Assembly: GCF_014635305.1 (NCBI RefSeq)
Contig: NZ_BMCS01000001.1
Location: 248,001 to 312,000, forward strand
Reading direction: 5' to 3'
Source of the DNA: Williamsia phyllosphaerae
GTDB taxonomy: Bacteria; Actinomycetota; Actinomycetes; Mycobacteriales; Mycobacteriaceae
DNA: 64,000 bases
The notes below the pieces were generated by a model. That model was given only the letters and a program-made list of their open reading frames with translations, was not told the DNA's origin and searched no databases. This document shows positions 54,084 to 61,038 of the stretch, piece by piece. The translations under genes were made by a program, and so were the position numbers. Position 1 is the stretch's first letter; the number at the start of each line of letters is the position of its first letter.

Positions 54084-54595
54084 CGGTCGCCATCCGCTGT
54101 ACGTCGCAGAGACGCGGCTGCGGTGATGCCGACCCAGGCGGCGATGATGCCACCGACCACACTCGCCGCGGCATATCCGGCTGCCAATCCCGCTGCACCA
54201 TCGCGGACGAGGAGTGACGCCTCGAGAGCCAGGGTGCTGTAAGTGGTGAATGCGCCGCATACGCCGGTGCCCACGAGCACCCTGGTTCGGCGGCGCCATC
54301 CAGAGTCGGGACCCAGACGGGCGAGCGCCTCGAGGAGCCCGCCCAGAACGGCCGCTCCGGCGAGGTTGATCACGAATGTGCCGGTCGGCCACCCGGTGCC
54401 ATCGTGGGGCAGCAAGAGTTCGATGCCGTACCGTGCCGCTGTTCCCGCTGCTCCCCCGAGTAGAACCAGGCCGAGCGCTTCCGGATGCAAGTGGAACGGG
54501 ACTCCCGCGCGACCGCCGGAGTCGGGGTCGATCGGCAGCTTGTCGAGGTCTCGTCGCCTGTCACCGGAACGCATGCGCCCACCCATCATCGACAT
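54080..54595 (-). CDS. crcB: fluoride channel CrcB/Fluc, proximal subunit
   Basis: Fluoride channel subunit with a hydrophilic N-terminal extension of about 40 residues; 171 residues from ATG 54595. Fluc core: GAAGTAARYGIELLL, FVINLAGAAVLGGLLEAL, GVCGAFTTYSTLALEASLL. The ATG lies 2 nt after the riboswitch. An internal ATG at 54574 (MRSGDRRRDLDKLP), preceded by a GGTGGG, is an alternative start. The extension is Arg/Asp-rich and may not be translated if 54574 is used. Confidence 0.92.
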   Translation of the reverse strand: MSMMGGRMRSGDRRRDLDKLPIDPDSGGRAGVPFHLHPEALGLVLLGGAAGTAARYGIELLLPHDGTGWPTGTFVINLAGAAVLGGLLEALARLGPDSGWRRRTRVLVGTGVCGAFTTYSTLALEASLLVRDGAAGLAAGYAAASVVGGIIAAWVGITAAASLRRTADGDR

Positions 54596-54596
54596 G

Positions 54597-54654
54597 GGTA
54601 GGAACCATCAGCCGTGTGGCGGTTCGAGCAGATGCTCCGGCGGGATCCATCACC
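54597..54654 (-). promoter_or_regulatory. fluoride riboswitch (crcB motif)
   Basis: On the minus strand the RNA reads GGUGAUGGAUCCCGCC, then an extra small hairpin GAGC/GCUC, then AACCGCC ACAC GGCUGAUGGUUCC and UACC. The conserved crcB-motif pieces are in order. GGUG can pair with CGCC (pseudoknot), GCC with GGC, and GGAUCC with GGUUCC (five of six pairs). It ends 2 nt before the proximal crcB ATG and starts 13 nt after the stop of the gene upstream, so it probably gates read-through or ribosome access. The extra hairpin between CGCC and AAC is a variation. Confidence 0.88.
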
Positions 54655-54666
54655 GTGTTCGTCAGC

Positions 54667-54978
54667 CTAGCGTGTGCGGGTCGATCGGCGAATCGGGCCG
54701 TAAGCACTGAGGTACTTCGCTCGTCGCGCGCGAACGACATCACGACGCAGCGCCGGATCGCGGGACACGCTCAGATCCATCCTCAGGAGCGCGTACGCCG
54801 AGCCGAACAGCACAAGGGTGATCACCGCCATCACGATCCAGAAGATGACTTCGCCGCCGGCAAGCGCCACGAGGGTGACGCCGCCGGTTGCTGTGCCTGC
54901 CATCACCATCGTCGCCGCAGCCCACATGGCCGGTGTGGTTCGCCGTTCGCGGCGCAGTCGTCGTTGTACGTCGTTCAT
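54667..54978 (-). CDS. small two-span membrane protein upstream of riboswitch
   Basis: Protein of 103 residues. Two hydrophobic segments (about 17-40, MWAAATMVMAGTATGGVTLVAL, and about 43-62, VIFWIVMAVITLVLFGSAYALL) flank a short loop, with basic N- and C-termini (RRLRRERR; RRAKYLSAYGPIRRSTRTR). ATG 54978 was chosen for AAGGAG six nt upstream; a GTG at 55023 would add 15 residues. I do not recognise the family. It follows the TDT transporter by 48 nt and may share its transcript. Confidence 0.7.
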   Translation of the reverse strand: MNDVQRRLRRERRTTPAMWAAATMVMAGTATGGVTLVALAGGEVIFWIVMAVITLVLFGSAYALLRMDLSVSRDPALRRDVVRARRAKYLSAYGPIRRSTRTR

Positions 54979-55026
54979 CGTCATCTCCTTGGAAGAGAAA
55001 TCGGTGTTCTCGTCGCTGCTCACCGA

Positions 55027-56202
55027 TCAGGCGGGGAGGAAGACCTTGCCGCTGATCGTGCCGCGAAGGGTGTGGGTGGCGACCGTGGCCCAGGCGGTCA
55101 GCAGCACGACGTAGAGGCCGACGGCCATCGCGTGGATGACCGAGATGCCGGCTGCGGTGCCCAGCGCGGTGGCACCGGTGACACAGGTTCCCACCGGGAA
55201 GGTGAAGCTCCACCAGGTGAGTGAGAAGCTCAGCCCGCGCCGTGCGGCGTGGATGGTCAGCATGGTGGCGAGGGCGAACATCAGGATGCCGAATCCGCCC
55301 ATCGCGAAGCCGTATGCGATGCCGAAGATGTGGAGTCCGGTCGCGATGACGGCCTGCTTGCCGACGAACACCGTCGCGGCGTGGGTGCCGAGCAGGTTCG
55401 TGGCGGTGATGGACTGGCCGATCATGCCCAGGGTGATCCACACAGTGGGTGCGGCCTGCACGGCGGGCATGCCGCCGTGGACCAGGCGCGAGTAGATCAT
55501 CGTCATGGTGATCATCCCGAGGAACAGGCTCAGTCCGAACATGGCATAGCAGGCGGCGATGAGCGCGAGCCGCGACTGCCCGGCCGCGACGTGATCGAGC
55601 AACAGTGCGCCGGTCGACGCAGACACCATCGGAGGCACGATGGGCATCAACCACGCGGGTAACGCCATGGCGGTGTCGTGATCGTGAGCGGTGATCATCC
55701 GGTACGGAATCCACAGACTGGTGGCCAGACCGGTCAGTGTTCCCGCGGTCCACAGGACTGCGTCGATCCACACCGCGGCGCTCGAGCCGATGAGCGCAGG
55801 TCCCAACGTGATCGCGCCGGCGCCCACGGTGAGCATCGCCATCGGCGGTGCACCGTAGAACTGCGACATCACCGGGTGTGCGGCGTGGGCACGGGCGTGG
55901 CCGCGGTGCAGCGTCCAGTGCGCAGCGAAGGCGACGGTCAGCGCGACCAACGCGGTCGACGCGATGAGCCACACCACGGTCGCGAAGGTGTGCAGGCCAG
56001 TGAACTGCAGGGGCAGGGTGGCGGCCGCGTTCGCGACGATGCCCGTTCCCATCACCGAGGCGTACCAGTTGGGGGTGATGTGCTCGAGCATCTGGCCGGG
56101 GCGACCCAGGTGCCCGAACACGACCGGAGCGCGACGATGCGACTCCGACCGGTCCGCCGAGCGCGCGACGGTTGACGAGGTGAGGTTCACGGTGGTGGAC
56201 AT
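55027..56202 (-). CDS. TDT-family transporter (TehA/SLAC1-like)
   Basis: Ten-span permease of 391 residues. It starts MSTTVNLTSS, with HITPNWYASVMGTGIVANAAATLPL at the first span, the TDT signature, and continues with alternating hydrophobic helices to GKVFLPA. Relatives export tellurite, C4-dicarboxylates or sulfite. A molybdoenzyme of sulfite-oxidase type lies 7 kb away, so sulfite is one candidate, but there is no direct evidence. ATG 56202 was chosen because it starts the family-typical region; the frame is open further upstream. Confidence 0.87.
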   Translation of the reverse strand: MSTTVNLTSSTVARSADRSESHRRAPVVFGHLGRPGQMLEHITPNWYASVMGTGIVANAAATLPLQFTGLHTFATVVWLIASTALVALTVAFAAHWTLHRGHARAHAAHPVMSQFYGAPPMAMLTVGAGAITLGPALIGSSAAVWIDAVLWTAGTLTGLATSLWIPYRMITAHDHDTAMALPAWLMPIVPPMVSASTGALLLDHVAAGQSRLALIAACYAMFGLSLFLGMITMTMIYSRLVHGGMPAVQAAPTVWITLGMIGQSITATNLLGTHAATVFVGKQAVIATGLHIFGIAYGFAMGGFGILMFALATMLTIHAARRGLSFSLTWWSFTFPVGTCVTGATALGTAAGISVIHAMAVGLYVVLLTAWATVATHTLRGTISGKVFLPA

Positions 56203-56249
56203 ACATCGAGTATCGGCGGATGGAACGTGCGACACCAGAGAGTGCTGAC

Positions 56250-56275
56250 TTGTGGGGCCACAAACTGCATTTGTG
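56250..56275. repeat. 21-bp-period word TTGTGGGGCCACAA...TTGTG
   Basis: TTGTGGGGCCACAA (56250-56263, arms TTGTGG/CCACAA) is followed by TTGTG at 56271, exactly 21 bp after the first. A closely similar element occurs at 63614-63640 (20 of 26 positions identical). It lies just upstream of the 19-bp hairpin in the gap between the TDT gene start and the DUF302 gene stop. Confidence 0.6.
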
Positions 56276-56290
56276 TCCACACGCGCGTAA

Positions 56291-56334
56291 ATCGACCAGT
56301 GCAGAAGCGTCCGGGCGCTTCTGCACTGGTCGAT
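56291..56334. terminator. perfect 19-bp hairpin after the DUF302 gene
   Basis: ATCGACCAGTGCAGAAGCG (56291-56309) is perfectly complementary to 56316-56334 with a 6-nt loop TCCGGG. It lies 28 nt past the stop of the minus-strand lipoprotein gene (56363). There is no U-tract, but the 19-bp perfect stem should stall or end transcription; it is also a good candidate for a small RNA processing site. Confidence 0.75.
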
Positions 56335-56362
56335 GGGAACTCGTGACGGGAGGGCGGTGCAG

Positions 56363-57352
56363 TCAGTTTCCCGTTCCGGCTGCCGCACTCGTGAAGGTCG
56401 ACGTGGCGGTGTCGACCATGGCGAGCACGGGGCTCGTCGACGGTATGGAGTGACGAGCGGCCAGGCCGCGGTAGTCCGGGTGCGCGACATGGACCACGCC
56501 GTCGGCGTCCTGCCAGGCCGAGTAGCGGACGGGGAGATCGATCCCCATGGTCTGCTGCTGCGACAGCAGCGCGGTCGACACAGTGGGATTTCCGACGAGG
56601 ATCGTCATCGTGGGCCGCAGCGCGACCCCCACGCTCTGCCCCGCCGCTGCGAGATCCACGGTGGCAACCGTGGGCAGTTGCTTGGCTGTGAACGCGGCGG
56701 CGTATCGCGCGATCGACTCCGTGACCGACGCGTTGCTTACCTTCTCGACCAGATACGGAACCGACGTCGATGTGACGCTGCCGCCCGCCGCGGCCGATGT
56801 CGAGCCCGTTGCCGCGGAGGTGATGGCCGCCGATCCGGTCCGCAGTGCGTCGAGTTGTCCCGAGCTGACCGCCAGCCCGGCGCGTTGCGCGATGTAATCG
56901 GCCGAATTGTAGGCGACGAACACCGTGCCACCCGCTGCCTGCCAGACGAGGTACTTCTGCGGCAGATCGATCGCCGTCCGTTGATCGGCCGCCACCACCG
57001 GGGCGACCGCGCTTGGATTTCCTCCGATCACGACTGTCGTCGGCCGCAGTTGCTTGCCGATCTTGCTCGCCAACGCTGCGAAGTCGACCGTGGCGGTGAC
57101 GGTTCCCTTGTCTGAGATGCGCTGCCGCAGCGCGCTGACCGTGTCACTGAAGGAATGTCTGCTGACGTAGACGATGAGTCCCGATTCCTGGGGGGCCGCG
57201 TCGCGCGCGGTGGTGTTGGCCGATGTCGACGCGGATGTCGCCGCCGTCGACGACGTGGCCGTGTTCGTCGATGAGGTCGAGCAGGCGGCGAGAAGAACAA
57301 TGGACGCGGTGGCGACCGTTGCGGTCATAGCGCGCAGAGGACCGGATTTCAT
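56363..57352 (-). CDS. exported lipoprotein with two DUF302 domains
   Basis: Lipoprotein of 329 residues. A signal peptide ends at the lipobox LLAAC (Cys near 24). A Ser/Thr-rich linker follows, then two DUF302 domains at about 58-170 and 210-320. Repeated signatures: TVDFAALASKIGKQLRPTTVVIGGNP ... IDLPQKYLVWQAAGGTVFVAYN, and TVDLAAAGQSVGVALRPTMTILVGNP ... IDLPVRYSAWQDADGVVHVAH. DUF302 function is unknown. It is on the same strand as the permease and copper oxidase genes upstream, and its promoter holds three palindromes. Confidence 0.88.
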   Translation of the reverse strand: MKSGPLRAMTATVATASIVLLAACSTSSTNTATSSTAATSASTSANTTARDAAPQESGLIVYVSRHSFSDTVSALRQRISDKGTVTATVDFAALASKIGKQLRPTTVVIGGNPSAVAPVVAADQRTAIDLPQKYLVWQAAGGTVFVAYNSADYIAQRAGLAVSSGQLDALRTGSAAITSAATGSTSAAAGGSVTSTSVPYLVEKVSNASVTESIARYAAAFTAKQLPTVATVDLAAAGQSVGVALRPTMTILVGNPTVSTALLSQQQTMGIDLPVRYSAWQDADGVVHVAHPDYRGLAARHSIPSTSPVLAMVDTATSTFTSAAAGTGN

Positions 57353-57362
57353 GAAGGGTGTT

Positions 57363-57407
57363 CCTGACGTCAGGTGGGAGCCATCGAGTCGATGGCCTGA
57401 CGGTCAG
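57363..57407. promoter_or_regulatory. three palindromes upstream of the DUF302 lipoprotein
   Basis: CCTGACGTCAGG (57363-57374, perfect), CATCGAGTCGATG (57382-57394, six-base arms) and CTGACGGTCAG (57397-57407, five-base arms) lie in 45 bp directly before the ATG at 57352. Such clustering suggests a strongly regulated promoter; no cognate regulator is adjacent. Confidence 0.6.
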
Positions 57408-57432
57408 TGTCAGGTGACGACAGACCCCTCAG

Positions 57433-57696
57433 CTACGGGCAGCTGCTTGTGACCTCACAAATCGGCGTTGTCGCACGCGAGAGACGGCCAACCTGATCAG
57501 TCTGTGTCAGAGAGAGGGTTCCGTGGGGTCGTCGCCTGGAGAACTGCTTCCACCAACGCCTTGGTGCGTAGCGAAATAACCGGTAGTCGTCGCGGCCACC
57601 CTCGGCGAAGCGCAAGAGGTTGAGCATCACGACGGGACCCCCGGGATCCTCGGCGAGAAAGCGCTTCAGGCCGACACCGCGGGGATCAATGGCCAT
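57433..57696 (-). pseudogene. N-terminal remnant of a DUF1330-like protein
   Basis: The first 39 residues (MAIDPRGVGLKRFLAEDPGG then PVVMLNLLRFAEGGRDDYR) closely match the conserved N-terminus of DUF1330 proteins. After that the frame goes into unrelated Arg/Ser/Thr-rich sequence and stops at residue 87. Full-length members are much longer and continue with a ferredoxin-like domain that is missing here. The ATG overlaps the last 11 nt of the permease gene. It is best explained by a truncation or rearrangement joining this end to the region upstream of the DUF302 gene. Confidence 0.55.
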
Positions 57697-58843
57697 GCTG
57701 GGAGCCTTCCATACTCGGAGCGCCGCCCATCATCGACAACATCCCACGCCCGCCACTGCGGAAGAATCTCACGACGAGGCCGACGGCGAGGATGACGGCG
57801 ACGATGTTCAGCCATGTGGTGTAGTTCCAGCTGATCCCGGCGTCGGGGAGATGGGCGTCGGCACGACTCGGCGCCAGTCCCGTCGGCGTGAAGAGGAGTT
57901 CGACCACGTATCCCGCGACGACCATGGCGACGTAGAAGGTCCCCGCGATCATCATGGTCATGCGCCAGCCGTAGTACTTCCGATAGATGTTGAGGATGGG
58001 CAGGATCAGCAAATCGGCGAAGACGAACGCGATCACCCCACCGAAGCTGATCCCACCCGTCCACAGAACCACGGCGAGTGGCACATTGCCGACCGAGCAG
58101 ACAAAGCTGATCACCGCGACGATGGGACCGATCAAGGGTCCCCAGATCGCTGCGAGCACGGGGTGTCCTTCCAGGAACAATCCCTGCCAGAAGCTGTCGG
58201 GGACCCAGGCTCCGACTGCGCCGGCGATGAGGAGTCCGATCACCAGGTCTTTCCAGATGGCTGCCCATTCCATCACGAACACGTGACTGACCGAGGTCGC
58301 GGCCTCGCGCGACGCCAACCGGCGTAGGAACCCGCCCTTGCGCCGTACCGACATGTCCATGGCCGCATGGCCTTCCATCGAGCCGGACAGGCCCTTGTCG
58401 GCCTGCTCCGCCGCATCTCGGATCAGCTTCGTCGTCAGGAGCCTGCGGAACAGCAATGCGACGATGACGATGATCACCGGCCCGCCGATGAATTCGGCCG
58501 CCGTGAATTGCCACCCCATCAACAGGAGCAGGATCACCCCGAGCTCGATCACCATGTTGGTCGACGCGATCTGAAAGGTCATGGCGGCGGTGAAATTCGC
58601 CCCCTTGCGGAAGAGTGAGCGCGCAAGTGCCACCGCTGCGTACGAACAGGACGACGATGCGATGCCGAAACCGGTCGCGGTGGCGAGGGATCGAGGGCTG
58701 TCGTCGCCGAGGAGCCGCACCACGGTTCCGCGGCGGACGACCGCCTGCACGACGGCCGAGAGGAAGAATCCCAGAACCAGCGCCCAGAGGATCTCCCAGG
58801 TCATCGAGCCGGTCAGGCGTAGAGCATGTTCCATGGCGTTCAT
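57686..58843 (-). CDS. YraQ/UPF0718 (DUF318) permease
   Basis: Eight-span membrane protein of 385 residues. GFGIASSSCSYAAVALARSLFRKGANFTAAMTFQIASTNMVIELG and CSVGNVPLAVVLWTGGISFGGVIAFVFADLLILPIL are the two DUF318 repeats, each with the conserved Cys-Ser region. A cytoplasmic loop links them. The C-terminus GGRGMLSMMGGAPSMEGSQHGH is rich in Met and His, suggesting metal binding. Relatives include ArsP-type organoarsenical exporters. It follows the multicopper oxidase by 18 nt in the same direction, so copper or another metal is the likely theme. Confidence 0.88.
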   Translation of the reverse strand: MNAMEHALRLTGSMTWEILWALVLGFFLSAVVQAVVRRGTVVRLLGDDSPRSLATATGFGIASSSCSYAAVALARSLFRKGANFTAAMTFQIASTNMVIELGVILLLLMGWQFTAAEFIGGPVIIVIVALLFRRLLTTKLIRDAAEQADKGLSGSMEGHAAMDMSVRRKGGFLRRLASREAATSVSHVFVMEWAAIWKDLVIGLLIAGAVGAWVPDSFWQGLFLEGHPVLAAIWGPLIGPIVAVISFVCSVGNVPLAVVLWTGGISFGGVIAFVFADLLILPILNIYRKYYGWRMTMMIAGTFYVAMVVAGYVVELLFTPTGLAPSRADAHLPDAGISWNYTTWLNIVAVILAVGLVVRFFRSGGRGMLSMMGGAPSMEGSQHGH

Positions 58844-58861
58844 ATCAGATCCTGTTCGTGG

Positions 58862-60370
58862 TCAGATTCGGTAGTCAAGGCGGGTCATCATTCCGGCGTC
58901 CTGGTGATAAGCATTGTGGCAGTGCAGCATCCACTGTCCAGGGTTGTCGGCGACGAGATCGACGACGACGCGTTCGCCCGGACGTACGGCTACGGTGTCC
59001 TTGCGCGGGCCAGGGGTGCCGTCGGGTCGTCGAACCTGAAATGTGTGGCCGTGCAGATGCATCGGGTGCCACATCGTCGTGGTGTTGGTGAAAGTGAGGC
59101 TGGCCCGTTGGCCCTGGGTGATCATGATGGGTTCCATCTGCTCGTAGACCCGCCCGTTGATGGTCCACTGGTACTTGCTCATGGTGCCCGCGAGTATCGC
59201 TTGCAGTGCGGCGTCCTCGCGGCCGGTGGGCAATGTGACGTCGTCGGTGGCGACGAAGGTGTCGACGGTACCGACGAATCCGTCCAACTCGGCAGGACGA
59301 ACGTTCACCGCGGGTGTGGCCCCCGCGCCGGTGCGCAGCAGCGCGCGAGCGGTGCCGGTCTTCCCCTCTGGAGACGCCACCAGAGGGAATACCCCGTCTT
59401 TCACCGTGACGAGCACGTCGTAGCGTTCGGACATCCCGATCAGGAGCGCGTCGACGTCAGTCGGTGTCACCGGGAAACCGTCGGTGTGGGTCACGGTCAT
59501 CCGGTGCCCACCCAGTGCGACACGGAAGGCGGTGTCCGCACCGGCGTTGATGATGCGGATACGAATTCGTTGTCCCGGCGCAGCAGTGAATGTCGTCGGC
59601 GCGTTGGCGATTCGCCCGTTGACCAGGTAGAGCGGGTAGGCGACGTCTCCGGCGTCGCCACCGAGGAGAGCGCTCGTGCCGACCCCACTCGTCGAGCCTC
59701 CCGACATGCCGCCCATGGACATGCCGCCCTTCTGAAGCGACGTGAGGATGTCTCGGGGACTGTTCCCGACACCGTCGGTCCAGTCGTCGAGAACCACGAT
59801 CCATTCCGTGTCGTGATCGTGCGGCTCACGAGGGTCGTCGATGATGATCGGAGCGTAGAGGCCGAAGTCACTCTGCAATCCGACGTGCGGATGCGCCCAA
59901 TATGTTCCGGAGTCCGGTACCGAGAAGCGGTAGGTGAAGGCGTCGCCTGCGGCGATGTCCGGAGTCGCCGGTGCCGCTCCGTCCATGTCATTGCGCAATG
60001 CGATTCCGTGCCAGTGCACCGATGTCGCGTCGGTCAGCGCGTTGCGCGTGGTGATCGACAATTCGTCGCCGACGTTGGCGCGGATGACCGAGCCCGGAAT
60101 GGTGTCGCCGTATGCGTAGGTGTTCACAACCGGGCCGCCGAGATCGATGTCGGTTCGCCGCGGATCGAGGGTGTACGAGACCGTCCGTCCGGTGTGCGGT
60201 CGTCGGGCCTCGGCGGCATCGATCGCACTCTTGTTGACCCGGTGTGCGTCGACCGGACTGACCGCACGCGTGCCGCACGCGGCGGCGGCGGCGGCGGTGA
60301 GGCCCATGGTCGCAGCTCCCAGAAAGGTTCGCCGACTGACCGGACGCGTGATGATGTTCGAGGTGTTCAT
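58862..60370 (-). CDS. mmcO: exported multicopper oxidase (MmcO-like)
   Basis: Copper-dependent oxidase of 502 residues. A twin-arginine signal (SRRTFLGAATMGL) with a lipobox-like AAAAAAC suggests a Tat-exported lipoprotein. Copper ligands are visible in all four blocks: SVHWHGIAL, YWAHPHVGLQS, HPMHLHGHTF and MLHCHNAYHQDAGMM. A Met-rich loop GGMSMGGMSGGS near residue 215 is typical of cuprous oxidases. M. tuberculosis Rv0846c (MmcO) is the closest recalled relative and protects against copper. Operon with the LpqS-like gene upstream under a copper box. Confidence 0.92.
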   Translation of the reverse strand: MNTSNIITRPVSRRTFLGAATMGLTAAAAAACGTRAVSPVDAHRVNKSAIDAAEARRPHTGRTVSYTLDPRRTDIDLGGPVVNTYAYGDTIPGSVIRANVGDELSITTRNALTDATSVHWHGIALRNDMDGAAPATPDIAAGDAFTYRFSVPDSGTYWAHPHVGLQSDFGLYAPIIIDDPREPHDHDTEWIVVLDDWTDGVGNSPRDILTSLQKGGMSMGGMSGGSTSGVGTSALLGGDAGDVAYPLYLVNGRIANAPTTFTAAPGQRIRIRIINAGADTAFRVALGGHRMTVTHTDGFPVTPTDVDALLIGMSERYDVLVTVKDGVFPLVASPEGKTGTARALLRTGAGATPAVNVRPAELDGFVGTVDTFVATDDVTLPTGREDAALQAILAGTMSKYQWTINGRVYEQMEPIMITQGQRASLTFTNTTTMWHPMHLHGHTFQVRRPDGTPGPRKDTVAVRPGERVVVDLVADNPGQWMLHCHNAYHQDAGMMTRLDYRI

Positions 60371-60471
60371 GAAGTCTCTCCAGATGATGAGTGCGCGCAG
60401 CGGCTGATGTCGCAGCGCAGGCCGGCCTGGTGGGCGGTGTCGTCGAACAGACGACGTGCCGCAGGCGTCAC

Positions 60472-60930
60472 TCAGATCTGTAGAACACTCTTGTCGTGGA
60501 GAATTGTCACGCCGGTCGTCGGAGGGCTACGCGAGCTGTGCGTTCGTCGCGAGGACGGAGGCGTCACCTCATCGGCCGGAAGTGCGCGTGTGGCGAGGAC
60601 GGCCGGGTCGTGGTGGTCGACGGCCGCGCCCGTGGGGATCGCCAGGTCGACCGTCGGATGGTTCGAGCAGTGGGCGGTGGGTGCCGAAGCTGTCTCGTGA
60701 TGCGCGCGGCGCACACTCGGTACGGCAGTGGCCGCCGACTCCGCCTGATGGGACGCGGCGAGGGCGACCGCGCCCTCCGGTTGCTGCGCTGACGTGCCGT
60801 CGACGCAGCAACACAGTCGGATCGTCGTGAGTACGGCGAGCACGACCATGACATAGAAGGTCGCGACGATCGGTCGCCGCGTGCCACGAGGCAACACCCC
60901 TGTGCCCGTTGCGGCGGTCCCGATCTGCAT
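60472..60930 (-). CDS. LpqS-like copper-associated envelope protein
   Basis: Protein of 152 residues. One membrane span (TFYVMVVLAVLTTIRLCCCV) ends in three cysteines. The exported part is rich in His, Cys, Ala and Ser (HQAE, HHETAS, HCSNHP, VDHHDPAVLATRALP). M. tuberculosis LpqS sits beside mmcO and is copper-regulated, and this protein matches in position and His/Pro content, although sequence similarity is modest to my eye. ATG 60930 lies 14 nt after the copper box. It is the first gene of the mmcO operon, and the role is probably copper binding. Confidence 0.65.
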   Translation of the reverse strand: MQIGTAATGTGVLPRGTRRPIVATFYVMVVLAVLTTIRLCCCVDGTSAQQPEGAVALAASHQAESAATAVPSVRRAHHETASAPTAHCSNHPTVDLAIPTGAAVDHHDPAVLATRALPADEVTPPSSRRTHSSRSPPTTGVTILHDKSVLQI

Positions 60931-60943
60931 GCCATCGAATCTA

Positions 60944-60958
60944 TACCCCTATGGGGTA
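60944..60958. promoter_or_regulatory. CsoR/RicR-type copper operator
   Basis: TACCCCTATGGGGTA is a 15-bp palindrome (TACCCC/GGGGTA around TAT), the consensus type for CsoR and RicR copper repressors. On the minus strand it overlaps a likely -10 (TATAGAT) for the LpqS-like gene. No csoR/ricR gene is in the window, so the repressor is encoded elsewhere. Confidence 0.8.
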
Positions 60959-61038
60959 CCCGTCGAGTCCTCGGCGGTGCGGCGCCTCGCGTCCGACCAC
61001 GGGTGGCGACGTCCAGGCGAAGCATCTGCGCGGCCGCG

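Noticed and set aside
57433..57696. Intact 87-residue gene
   Set aside because: Only the first 39 residues look like a protein family (DUF1330); the remainder is low-complexity, so it is listed as a remnant.
58826..60700. Plus-strand open frame of about 624 codons opposite the multicopper oxidase
   Set aside because: Antisense shadow; the minus frame carries all four copper-ligand blocks.
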